DNA of 64,000 nt from Halomonas saccharevitans (GTDB taxonomy: Bacteria > Pseudomonadota > Gammaproteobacteria > Pseudomonadales > Halomonadaceae): positions 1 through 64,000 of the forward strand of contig NZ_FPAQ01000013.1 in the NCBI RefSeq assembly GCF_900116405.1, written 5' to 3'. The notes below the pieces were generated by a model. It was not told the origin of the DNA. It ran no database searches and saw only the letters and a program-made list of their open reading frames with translations. A program made the translations under genes and the position numbers. Position 1 is the first letter of the stretch. Every line of letters begins with the position of its first letter. Shown in pieces: positions 56,948 to 64,000 of this stretch.

Positions 56948-57157
56948 ATGCGGCACGCTTTCGAGACCTGGATCACGCCGATCATGATCGGCGGTCTGAT
57001 CCTCTTCATGTGCTTCATCATCTGGGATCTGGCCAAGAAGTCCCAGGCGGGACGCTTCGGCACCCTCATGCTGTTCGTGGTCCTCGGCGCCGGGATGCTG
57101 GGCTACGTGCTGAAGGTGGTGATCACCTGGACGCTGGAGAGCGGCGTCGGCGTGTAG
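56948..57157 (+). CDS. DUF2788 small membrane protein
   Basis: 69-residue protein with two hydrophobic segments separated by the motif IWDLAKKSQAGRFGT, which is typical of DUF2788 proteins of gammaproteobacteria. Its N-terminus is MRHAFETWITP; GCAGGGAG precedes the ATG at 56948. Function is unknown. The TnpB element begins 26 bp after its stop. Confidence 0.8.
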   Translation: MRHAFETWITPIMIGGLILFMCFIIWDLAKKSQAGRFGTLMLFVVLGAGMLGYVLKVVITWTLESGVGV

Positions 57158-57163
57158 GCCCCG

Positions 57164-57330
57164 CCCTTCGAAGCGCCAAGTGGTTGACATCCTCCTCTCC
57201 CTCAACGTCTCAGGACGTTGCCGCCTGCGGCGGAAAGGAAGAGGATTCCTACGGCGCTCAGGCGCAGCCTACGGCTGGCGCTGAGTCGCTTCGGTGGGTT
57301 CCTGCTGCTGGCGGCTTTGCTGCACCGCTC
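57164..57330 (-). ncRNA. Probable omega-RNA region at the TnpB element right end
   Basis: Read on the minus strand past the tnpB stop, an outer stem ATCCTCTTCC with GGAGAGGAGGAT encloses two small hairpins (CCGCC-GGCGG at 57221-57233 and AACGTC-GACGTT at 57204-57219) and ends GATGTCAA at 57184. TnpB omega-RNAs have this place and pattern; the guide would be the 16-20 nt of flank past 57184. Exact 5' end is unknown. Confidence 0.45.
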
Positions 57331-58478
57331 ACTTCACAGGCTAACCGGGCGTGCCCCGCCCTTAACACATTGATGGCGCCGACATGATCGGCGTTGGCCG
57401 CAAAGCCGCATTCGACACAGGCAAACCGGGCCTGGCTGCGCCGGTTCTCCGCGGAGATATGCCCGCACTCGGGGCAGGTGCGGCTGGTGTTATGCGGTGG
57501 CACAACAACCAGATGCGCACCGCGCCAGGCCAGCTTGTAGTCGAGCTGGCGCCGGAACTCGTACCACCCCTGGTCGAGGATCGAGCGGTTGAGGCCTGAC
57601 TTCTGCCGGATATGGCGGCCTGGCTTCTCGATACTGCCCTTGGCCGACCGCGACATGTTGCGGACCTGCAGGTCTTCCAGCACCACGAGCGCGTGGTGTT
57701 GGCTGATCGTGGCGGAAGCCTTGTGCAGGAAATCACGCCGGGCATTGGCGATGCGAGCCTGGAGTTTCTGGACGCGGGCCTTGGCCTTCTTCCAGTTGTT
57801 GCTGAACTTGCTCTTGCGGCTCAGGGACTGCTGGGCCTTGCGTAGCGCTTCTTGGTGACGCTTGAAGCTGTCAAGGGGCTCGAGGTAGCGACCATCCGAC
57901 AAGGTGGCGAAACGGGTAACGCCCAGGTCGATGCCGACCGCGCCACCTTGCGGCACCGGCACCTCGACCTCGCGCGCGGTCTGGATACTGATGAACCAAC
58001 GACCGCCCAACTGGCTGACGGTGACGTTCTTGACCGTCCCCAGCACCTCACGGCTCTTGCGGAAGCGCAGCCAGCCCAGCTTGGGCAGGTAGATCCGGCG
58101 GTTGCTCTGATCGAGCCGGATCTGCTTCGGATCGGGATAGCGAAAGCTGTCGCGCCGGCCCTTCTTCTTGAAGCGCGGAACATCGGCCCGTTTGGCGAAG
58201 AAGTTGGCGTAGGCGCGCTCCAGGTCTTTCAGCGACTGCTGGAGCGGGTGGACCGGTGCCTCCTTGAGCCACGGGGTGTCGTCGCTGTTGCGCCAGCCAG
58301 TGAGCTGCTTGCACAAGGCGGCATAGCTGAGCTTCTTTTCGCCGGCTTCGTACCGTTCCTTTTGCAACGCCAGGCTCCGGTTGAACACGAACCTAGCCAT
58401 GCCGGCAAACTGGCGCATCTTGCGCACCTGTTCGCCGTTCGGCATCAGCTCGAATTTGAAGGCTTGGAGGCGTTGCAT
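57258..58478 (-). CDS. tnpB: RNA-guided endonuclease TnpB
   Basis: 406-residue TnpB. RuvC residues are intact: Asp184 (GIDLGVTRF), Glu268 (VVLEDLQVRN) and Asp364 (NADHVGAIN). The zinc finger CPEC-CVEC uses Cys335, 338, 354 and 357. The length and residue spacing agree with the ISDra2 TnpB (408 residues; Asp191, Glu278, Asp361). It should cut DNA matching its omega-RNA guide next to a short TAM. The gene overlaps its own RNA at the 3' end. There is no frameshift or stop, so it is probably active. Confidence 0.92.
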   Translation of the reverse strand: MQRLQAFKFELMPNGEQVRKMRQFAGMARFVFNRSLALQKERYEAGEKKLSYAALCKQLTGWRNSDDTPWLKEAPVHPLQQSLKDLERAYANFFAKRADVPRFKKKGRRDSFRYPDPKQIRLDQSNRRIYLPKLGWLRFRKSREVLGTVKNVTVSQLGGRWFISIQTAREVEVPVPQGGAVGIDLGVTRFATLSDGRYLEPLDSFKRHQEALRKAQQSLSRKSKFSNNWKKAKARVQKLQARIANARRDFLHKASATISQHHALVVLEDLQVRNMSRSAKGSIEKPGRHIRQKSGLNRSILDQGWYEFRRQLDYKLAWRGAHLVVVPPHNTSRTCPECGHISAENRRSQARFACVECGFAANADHVGAINVLRAGHARLACEVSGAAKPPAAGTHRSDSAPAVGCA

Positions 58479-58508
58479 GGCTCACCCTGTGCTGTGCATA
58501 CATACAGC

Positions 58509-58514
58509 ATTATA
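58509..58514 (-). promoter_or_regulatory. -10 box of tnpB
   Basis: TATAAT on the minus strand lies 30 bp before the tnpB start. A weak -35 candidate, TAGCGC, is 17 bp upstream of it. Confidence 0.4.
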
Positions 58515-58587
58515 GGGCGCCTTCGACACCCGCGCTATTCTTCCCCGCACTGAAAGTACGGGGCATGCCGCGCAATCTGGTCAAACG

Positions 58588-58617
58588 CAAAGACGCCACT
58601 CCGAGGAGTGGCGTCTT
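58588..58617 (-). terminator. Terminator of ihfA and the translation operon
   Basis: AAGACGCCACTC and GAGTGGCGTCTT form a 12-bp stem with a small loop; on the minus strand TTTGCGTTT follows. It lies 39 bp after the ihfA stop. Confidence 0.85.
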
Positions 58618-58655
58618 GCCTGGCGACCGGCCATTATCGCGGCAACCGAGGACGC

Positions 58656-58958
58656 TCAGTGCACCTCGCCGTCGTACCCTTCGACCTGGCTCTTGAGCTT
58701 CTGGCCGGGTCGGAAGGTGACCACGCGCCGCGCGGAGATGGGGATCTCCTCGCCGGTCTTCGGGTTACGACCGGGGCGTTCGCGCTTGTCGCGCAGGTCG
58801 AAGTTGCCGAACCCCGACAGCTTGACCTGCTCGTTCTCGCGCAGGCAACCACGTATCTCCTCGAAGAAGGCCTCCACCATGGACTTGGCCTCGCGCTTGG
58901 ACAGGCCAAGCTCGGCGTGCAGATGTTCGGCCAGTTCCGCCTTGGTCAACGCACCCAT
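58656..58958 (-). CDS. ihfA: Integration host factor subunit alpha
   Basis: 100-residue DNA-bending protein. The start [13 protein letters not shown] follows GAGGA and matches IHF-alpha of Pseudomonas; a longer frame that overlaps the pheT stop was rejected. The DNA-intercalating arm reads [12 protein letters not shown] and [10 protein letters not shown] closes the protein. IHF shapes promoters, recombination sites and replication origins. It is the last gene of the thrS-infC-rpmI-rplT-pheS-pheT set, as in E. coli. Confidence 0.95.
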   Translation of the reverse strand: MGALTKAELAEHLHAELGLSKREAKSMVEAFFEEIRGCLRENEQVKLSGFGNFDLRDKRERPGRNPKTGEEIPISARRVVTFRPGQKLKSQVEGYDGEVH

Positions 58959-59038
58959 GTTGTCGTCCTCGTGGCGCTGGTCCTGCCGATCGCCGGGCTG
59001 CGCCTCGCTTGAGGACGCAGCCTTGTCACGCGACGCTG

Positions 59039-61417
59039 TCATGAACGCAGCTCTGCGCCCAGATGCTGGTGCGATTCCGCGACGATAGCATCAACCAACT
59101 GATTGATTTCCTCGTCATTAAGCGTGCGCGAAGGATGCTGCCAGGTCAAGCCCAGGGCCACGCTCTTGCGCCCCTCCGGTACGCCCTTGCCCTGATAGAC
59201 ATCGAACAGGTGCGAGTCCACCAGCCACTCGCCGGCCTGGCCGCGGATGGTATCGAGCAGCGACTGCACCGGCAGCTCGGCGTCGACCAGGAAGGCCAGG
59301 TCACGACGCACCTCGGGATGGCGCGACAGCGGAGTAAAGGCCGGCACCCGCCCCTGGGTAAGCGCGTCGAGACGCACCTCGAAGAGCAGCGCATCGACCT
59401 TGAGACCCAGCTTGGCACGCACTGCCGGGTGCAGGGTGCCGATCCAGCCGGCCTCCTCGCCGCGGTGCAGGATGCGCGCGCACTGCCCCGGATGCAGGGC
59501 CGGATGCTCGCCCGGCTCGAAGCGCCAGGCTTCGGGCTCGCCAAGCGCGAACAGGCTCTCCAGGTCGCCCTTCAGGTCGAAGAAATCGACCGCGGCCTTG
59601 TCTCCGGACCAGCCCTCGGGCTCGCGGGGCCCGCAGACCAGCGCGCCAAGCATCGGCAGCTGGTGCAGGTGGTCGAGCTCGCCGCGGAACACCAGGCCGG
59701 TCTCGAACAGCCGCACTCGGCTCTGCTGACGATTCAGGTTATGCGTGAGGGCACGCACCAGGCCCGGGAAGAGGCTAGCCCGCATCACCGACAGATCGCT
59801 GGAGATGGGATTGGCGAGCGCCGGCGAGACGGCCTCGGGATGCAGCGCCTGCTGCAGCTCCGGGGCGACGAAGCTGTAGGTCACCGCCTCCTGGTAGCCA
59901 CGGGCGACCATCTGGCGACGCAGCAGGCCCAGCGGCGTGTGAGCCTCATCGGCGGGGCGCAGCGCCAGGCGCAGCTGAGGACGACGCACCGGCAGGCGGT
60001 TGTAGCCGTGGATGCGCGCCACCTCCTCGATGAGGTCCTCCTCGATGGCGATGTCGAAGCGCCAGGTCGGCACCTGCACCGTCCAGCCCTCGCCGGTGGC
60101 CGTGACGCCGAGCCCCAGGCGCTCGAGGATCTCGGCGACCTCGTCGTCGGGCAGCGCCTTGCCGAGCGCCTGCTCGAGGCGAGCGGCGCGCAGGATCGCC
60201 TGGCGGGCGCCGGGCAGATGCGCGTCGCTTGCCACCTCGGTCAGCGGGCCCGGCTCACCGCCGGTGATCTGCAGCAGCAGCGCGGTGGCCCGCTCGGCAG
60301 CCTCGCGGGCGAGTGCCGGGTCGACGCCGCGCTCGAAGCGGTGGGAGGCATCGGTGTGCAGGCCGTAACGACGCCCCTGACCGGCCACGGCCAGCGGCGA
60401 GAAGAACGCCGACTCGAGGAAGATGTCGCGGGTCTCGGCATTCACGCCGGAGTGCTCGCCGCCCATGACGCCGGCGATGGCCAGCGGGCCGCGCTCGTCG
60501 GCGATCACCAGTGTCTCGGCCTCCAGGGTGATCTCCTGGCCGTCGAGCAGCACCAGGCGCTCGCCCTCCCGTGCCAGCCGTACGATCACGCTGCCGTGCA
60601 GGTTGGCGCGATCGAAGGCGTGCAGCGGCTGACCAAGCTCGAGCATCACGTAGTTGGTGACGTCGACCACCGGGTCGATGGCGCGGATGCCGCTGCGGCG
60701 CAGCCGCTCGACCATCCACAGCGGCGTCTCGGCGGTGACATCGACGCCCTTGATCAGGCGGCCGAGGTAGCGCGGGCAGCGCTCACCGTCCTCGACGCGA
60801 ACCGGGAAACTTTCGTCATGGACCGGCGCCACCGCGGTAAGCGCGGGACCCTCGACCGCCAGACGATTGAGCACCCCGACCTCGCGGGCCAGGCCCTTCA
60901 GGCTCAGGCAGTCACCGCGGTTGGGAGTGAGGTCGACCTCGATGGTGTGGTCATCGAGCCCCATGAAGTCGCGGAAGCCCTCGCCCACCGGCGCGTCCGT
61001 CGGCAGCTCGAGGATGCCCTCGGAGGTCTCCTCCTCGAGGCCCAGCTCCGAGGCGGAGCAGATCATGCCGCGAGACTCTACGCCGCGCAGCTTGGCTTTC
61101 TTGATCTTGAAGTCGCCGGGCAGCACGGCGCCGACCCGAGCGAAGGCCACCCGCTGGCCCTCGGCCACGTTGGGGGCACCGCAGACGACCTGAACCCGCT
61201 CACCACTGCCGTCGTCGACCTGGCAGACGTTGAGTTTGTCGGCATCCGGGTGCGGGGCCTTGGCCACCACCTGGGCGACCACCACGCCGCTGAAGCTCGC
61301 GGCCACGGGATCCACGGCATCGACCTCGAGGCCGGCCATGGTGATCTGGTCGGCGAGCGCCTGGGTAGAAAGGGCCGGCGAGACCCAGTCGCGCAGCCAC
61401 TGTTCGGAAAATTTCAT
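59039..61417 (-). CDS. pheT: Phenylalanine--tRNA ligase beta subunit
   Basis: 792-residue beta subunit of the heterotetrameric PheRS. Domains run: tRNA-binding OB-like domain (about residues 39-150), B3/B4 editing, B5, the catalytic-like core, and the C-terminal anticodon-binding FDX-ACB domain ([22 protein letters not shown] in parts). It hydrolyses mis-charged Tyr-tRNA(Phe). It starts 34 bp after pheS. Confidence 0.96.
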   Translation of the reverse strand: MKFSEQWLRDWVSPALSTQALADQITMAGLEVDAVDPVAASFSGVVVAQVVAKAPHPDADKLNVCQVDDGSGERVQVVCGAPNVAEGQRVAFARVGAVLPGDFKIKKAKLRGVESRGMICSASELGLEEETSEGILELPTDAPVGEGFRDFMGLDDHTIEVDLTPNRGDCLSLKGLAREVGVLNRLAVEGPALTAVAPVHDESFPVRVEDGERCPRYLGRLIKGVDVTAETPLWMVERLRRSGIRAIDPVVDVTNYVMLELGQPLHAFDRANLHGSVIVRLAREGERLVLLDGQEITLEAETLVIADERGPLAIAGVMGGEHSGVNAETRDIFLESAFFSPLAVAGQGRRYGLHTDASHRFERGVDPALAREAAERATALLLQITGGEPGPLTEVASDAHLPGARQAILRAARLEQALGKALPDDEVAEILERLGLGVTATGEGWTVQVPTWRFDIAIEEDLIEEVARIHGYNRLPVRRPQLRLALRPADEAHTPLGLLRRQMVARGYQEAVTYSFVAPELQQALHPEAVSPALANPISSDLSVMRASLFPGLVRALTHNLNRQQSRVRLFETGLVFRGELDHLHQLPMLGALVCGPREPEGWSGDKAAVDFFDLKGDLESLFALGEPEAWRFEPGEHPALHPGQCARILHRGEEAGWIGTLHPAVRAKLGLKVDALLFEVRLDALTQGRVPAFTPLSRHPEVRRDLAFLVDAELPVQSLLDTIRGQAGEWLVDSHLFDVYQGKGVPEGRKSVALGLTWQHPSRTLNDEEINQLVDAIVAESHQHLGAELRS

Positions 61418-61451
61418 GACAACTCCTGTGTTCTGCTTATCCGGTGATCAA

Positions 61452-62505
<1,054 letters not shown>

Positions 62506-62509
<4 letters not shown>

Positions 62510-62541
62510 AAAACAGGGGAAGAGCGGCTGCTCTTCCCCTG
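62506..62541 (-). terminator. Attenuator-like terminator ahead of pheS
   Basis: On the minus strand CAGGGGAAGAGC and GCTCTTCCCCTG pair over 12 bases around a four-base loop and are followed by TTTTTTT. It lies between rplT and pheS and should stop most transcription from the upstream ribosomal-protein genes, as in pheST attenuation of E. coli. Confidence 0.9.
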
Positions 62542-62598
62542 CGACGATCACGGACCGGCGGCGCGACACGAGCCACTCACCGGCCAGGGTCGACTCCC

Positions 62599-62952
62599 TT
62601 ACTGGGCAGCCTTGGCCTTCTCGACGATGGCGGCAAAGGCAGCCTTCTCGTGAACGGCCAGATCGGCCAGCACTTTGCGGTCGATCTCGATACCGGCCTT
62701 CTTCAGGCCGCCGACGAAGCGGCTGTAGGACAGGCCATGCTGGCGGGCACCGGCGTTGATACGCTGGATCCACAGGGCACGGAACTGACGCTTACGCTGG
62801 CGACGGTCGCGGTACGCATACTGGCCGGCCTTGATGACGGCCTGCTTGGCAACGCGAAAGACGCGCGAACGGGCACCGTAGTAACCCTTGGCCTGCTTAA
62901 GAATCTTCTTGTGACGACGACGTGCGACGACACCACGCTTGACGCGAGTCAT
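62599..62952 (-). CDS. rplT: 50S ribosomal protein L20
   Basis: 117-residue large-subunit protein that binds 23S rRNA early in assembly. The basic N-terminal tail ([19 protein letters not shown] in part) and the globular part with [18 protein letters not shown] are standard. Like its E. coli counterpart it may repress rpmI and its own gene by binding mRNA upstream of rpmI. AGGAG precedes the ATG. Confidence 0.97.
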   Translation of the reverse strand: MTRVKRGVVARRRHKKILKQAKGYYGARSRVFRVAKQAVIKAGQYAYRDRRQRKRQFRALWIQRINAGARQHGLSYSRFVGGLKKAGIEIDRKVLADLAVHEKAAFAAIVEKAKAAQ

Positions 62953-62989
62953 AGCTTTCTCCTGACGTTAGAGGGGTGCACCCGGGAAG

Positions 62990-63184
62990 TTACAGAGTCG
63001 GCAGCATCCGCTGGATGAGCGGCTTGTCGGCGGCGTGGATCTGCTTCATCCCACGCAGCTGACGCTTCCGCTTGGTGGACTTCTTGGTCAGGATGTGGCT
63101 TCGGAACGACTGCTTGTGCTTGAAGCCGTTGGCCGTCTTCTTGAAGCGCTTGGCAGCGCCGCTGTTGCTCTTGATTTTCGGCAT
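62990..63184 (-). CDS. rpmI: 50S ribosomal protein L35
   Basis: 64-residue basic protein. The start [14 protein letters not shown] is the family N-terminus; three codons upstream exist but lack a ribosome-binding site. It sits between infC and rplT in the conserved order. Confidence 0.95.
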   Translation of the reverse strand: MPKIKSNSGAAKRFKKTANGFKHKQSFRSHILTKKSTKRKRQLRGMKQIHAADKPLIQRMLPTL

Positions 63185-63227
63185 GAGAAACACTCCGCTC
63201 GAGGTTTTTTCAGAAAATTCGGGGCCA

Positions 63228-63251
63228 CCGGAAGGCTGGCATGCCTTCCGG
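63228..63251 (-). promoter_or_regulatory. Stable hairpin in the infC-rpmI gap
   Basis: CCGGAAGGC and GCCTTCCGG form a 9-bp perfect stem with a six-base loop between infC and rpmI. In E. coli the L20 repressor site is in this region; this hairpin may belong to such a leader. Confidence 0.4.
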
Positions 63252-63271
63252 CCGTTAAACGGGCCGTCGAA

Positions 63272-63811
63272 TCACTTCTTCTTGGGGGCAATGATCATGA
63301 TCATCTGGCGCCCTTCCATCTTCGGAAAGGACTCCACGGTACCCAGGTCCTCGAGGTCGGCGGCGATCCGCTCCATCAGCTTGCGGCCGATGTCTTGGTG
63401 CGCCATTTCACGACCGCGAAAACGCAGGGTGACCTTGCCCTTGTCGCCACCTTCGAGGAATCGAATCAGGTTCTTCATCTTGACCTGATAGTCACCCTCG
63501 TCGGTGCCAGGCCGGAATTTCACTTCCTTGACCTGGATCTGCTTCGTCTTCTTCTTCTGAGCAGACTTCTGCTTCTTCTGCTCGAAGACGAACTTACCGT
63601 AATCCATGATCTTGCAGACAATGGGATCGGCGTTGGAAATCTGTACGAGGTCCATTCCGGCCGCTTCGGCTCGCTCCAGCGCTTCGCTGGTGGGCACAAC
63701 GCCCAGCTGTTCGCCGTCGCTATCGATCAGGCGGACCTGATCCTCGGTAATGCGCTCGTTCATCGGGGGGCGTTTATCCTGAACGCGCCCTCTTGGGTTG
63801 CTTCTCTTGAT
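63272..63811 (-). CDS. infC: Translation initiation factor IF-3
   Basis: 179 residues when begun at an AUC codon at 63811, equal to the usual IF-3 length (180 in E. coli). From there the N-terminus reads [20 protein letters not shown], like the basic IF-3 leader of Pseudomonas. GGAG lies about eight bases upstream of the AUC. The ATG at 63763 would remove 16 residues of the N-terminal region. The C-terminal domain has [20 protein letters not shown] and MIIAPKKK. Rare AUU or AUC starts of infC give IF-3 control of its own synthesis. Confidence 0.93.
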   Translation of the reverse strand: MKRSNPRGRVQDKRPPMNERITEDQVRLIDSDGEQLGVVPTSEALERAEAAGMDLVQISNADPIVCKIMDYGKFVFEQKKQKSAQKKKTKQIQVKEVKFRPGTDEGDYQVKMKNLIRFLEGGDKGKVTLRFRGREMAHQDIGRKLMERIAADLEDLGTVESFPKMEGRQMIMIIAPKKK

Positions 63812-63844
63812 GGTTCCGTCTCCACTATCGCTTGGAAGATGTCG

Positions 63845-64000
63845 CTATTGCCGTTCGGTCTGAATCCGCTCGATGAAGGCGTCTACCGTCATCGTCCCGA
63901 GATTCTCGCCGCTGCGGGTGCGCAGGGCCACCGAGTCGGACTCGACTTCCTTATCTCCCACCACCAGGAGATAGGGGACCTTCTGCAACGTATGCTCTCG
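63845..64000 (-). CDS. thrS: Threonine--tRNA ligase, C-terminal fragment
   Basis: The last 51 residues of ThrRS, cut by the window edge. The end reads [20 protein letters not shown] and [16 protein letters not shown], like the anticodon-binding domain end of E. coli ThrRS (PYMLVCGDKEV). The stop codon TAG is at 63845-63847. infC follows 33 bp later. Confidence 0.9.
   Translation of the reverse strand, partial: REHTLQKVPYLLVVGDKEVESDSVALRTRSGENLGTMTVDAFIERIQTERQ

Larger units (their letters stand above)
57184..58563 (-). mobile_element. IS200/IS605-type element carrying only tnpB
   Basis: The right end (57184) ends in GATGTCAA as read on the minus strand, with the omega-RNA fold inside it. 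The left end (58543-58563) holds an imperfect hairpin CCCCG...CGGGG, typical of these elements. No tnpA is present, so transposition would need help in trans. It lies between the DUF2788 gene and ihfA, without disrupting either. The flanking CATG at 58564-58567 could be the target-adjacent motif. Confidence 0.75.

Noticed and set aside
63764..63811. ATG at 63763 as the start of infC
   Set aside because: It gives a protein 16 residues short and no good ribosome-binding site just upstream; the AUC start explains both length and context.

Overview
The window looks like chromosomal DNA of a G+C-rich gammaproteobacterium, most probably Halomonas or a close relative in the Halomonadaceae. The grounds are the gene order thrS-infC-rpmI-rplT-pheS-pheT-ihfA, an NhaD-type Na+/H+ antiporter, an RF3 and AspRS of the E. 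coli type, ketone-body/PHB enzymes (3-hydroxybutyrate dehydrogenase and ScoAB), and acidic protein tails. This assignment is inference; no rRNA or tRNA gene was seen.

Layout. 1-454: a gene-free, fold-rich stretch, possibly the non-coding end of an insertion sequence, downstream of aspS. 455-5617: aspS, an FmdB-like zinc ribbon protein, then a three-gene run (hydroxyacid dehydrogenase, ribokinase-type kinase, nucleoside hydrolase) suited to nucleoside and ribose salvage. 5703-14867: acylphosphatase, leucine dehydrogenase, a YihY/BrkB membrane protein, a NadM-Nudix fusion, a HypT-like LysR regulator, cardiolipin synthase, class I fumarase and Nei. 14927-21500: uvrB, OsmC, YgfZ, TatD and prfC. 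21746-23540: a HipA-type toxin kinase followed by its HTH antitoxin, behind a repeat-rich operator region. 23518-26877: a secreted HExxH protein, CIA30 and DCC proteins, an SDR and DkgB.

26878-27410 is a 533-bp intergenic region with an eight-unit, 11-bp-period tandem array in front of nhaD. 29060-33573 is an RND efflux pair on the minus strand. 33747-35601 is a RegB/RegA redox two-component system. 35697-41154 has 3-hydroxybutyrate dehydrogenase, a HybE-like protein, an inositol monophosphatase-family enzyme, GrxA, a DUF1338-like protein and scoAB, with a divergent LysR. 42302-46560 encodes envelope enzymes (acyltransferase, LysM/LytM lipoprotein, glycosyltransferase, PAP2 phosphatase) and AlkB. 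46694-53184 is the glycine module: an AGCS symporter and gcvT on the minus strand, gcvH and gcvP on the plus strand, with a perfect 16-bp palindrome in the divergent control region.

53419-57157 has a LysR, ppnN, a MioC-like flavodoxin and small membrane proteins. 57184-58563 is a TnpB-only IS200/IS605-type element with intact catalytic residues and recognisable ends. 58656-64000 is the translation operon, transcribed leftwards: thrS (partial), infC (probably with an AUC start), rpmI, rplT, an attenuator-like terminator, pheS, pheT and ihfA.

The most notable signals are the 11-bp tandem array before nhaD, the solo TnpB with a predictable guide, the non-AUG start of infC, the terminator just ahead of pheS, the hip operator repeats and the palindromic sites in the glycine region. 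None of these has been tested against a database.
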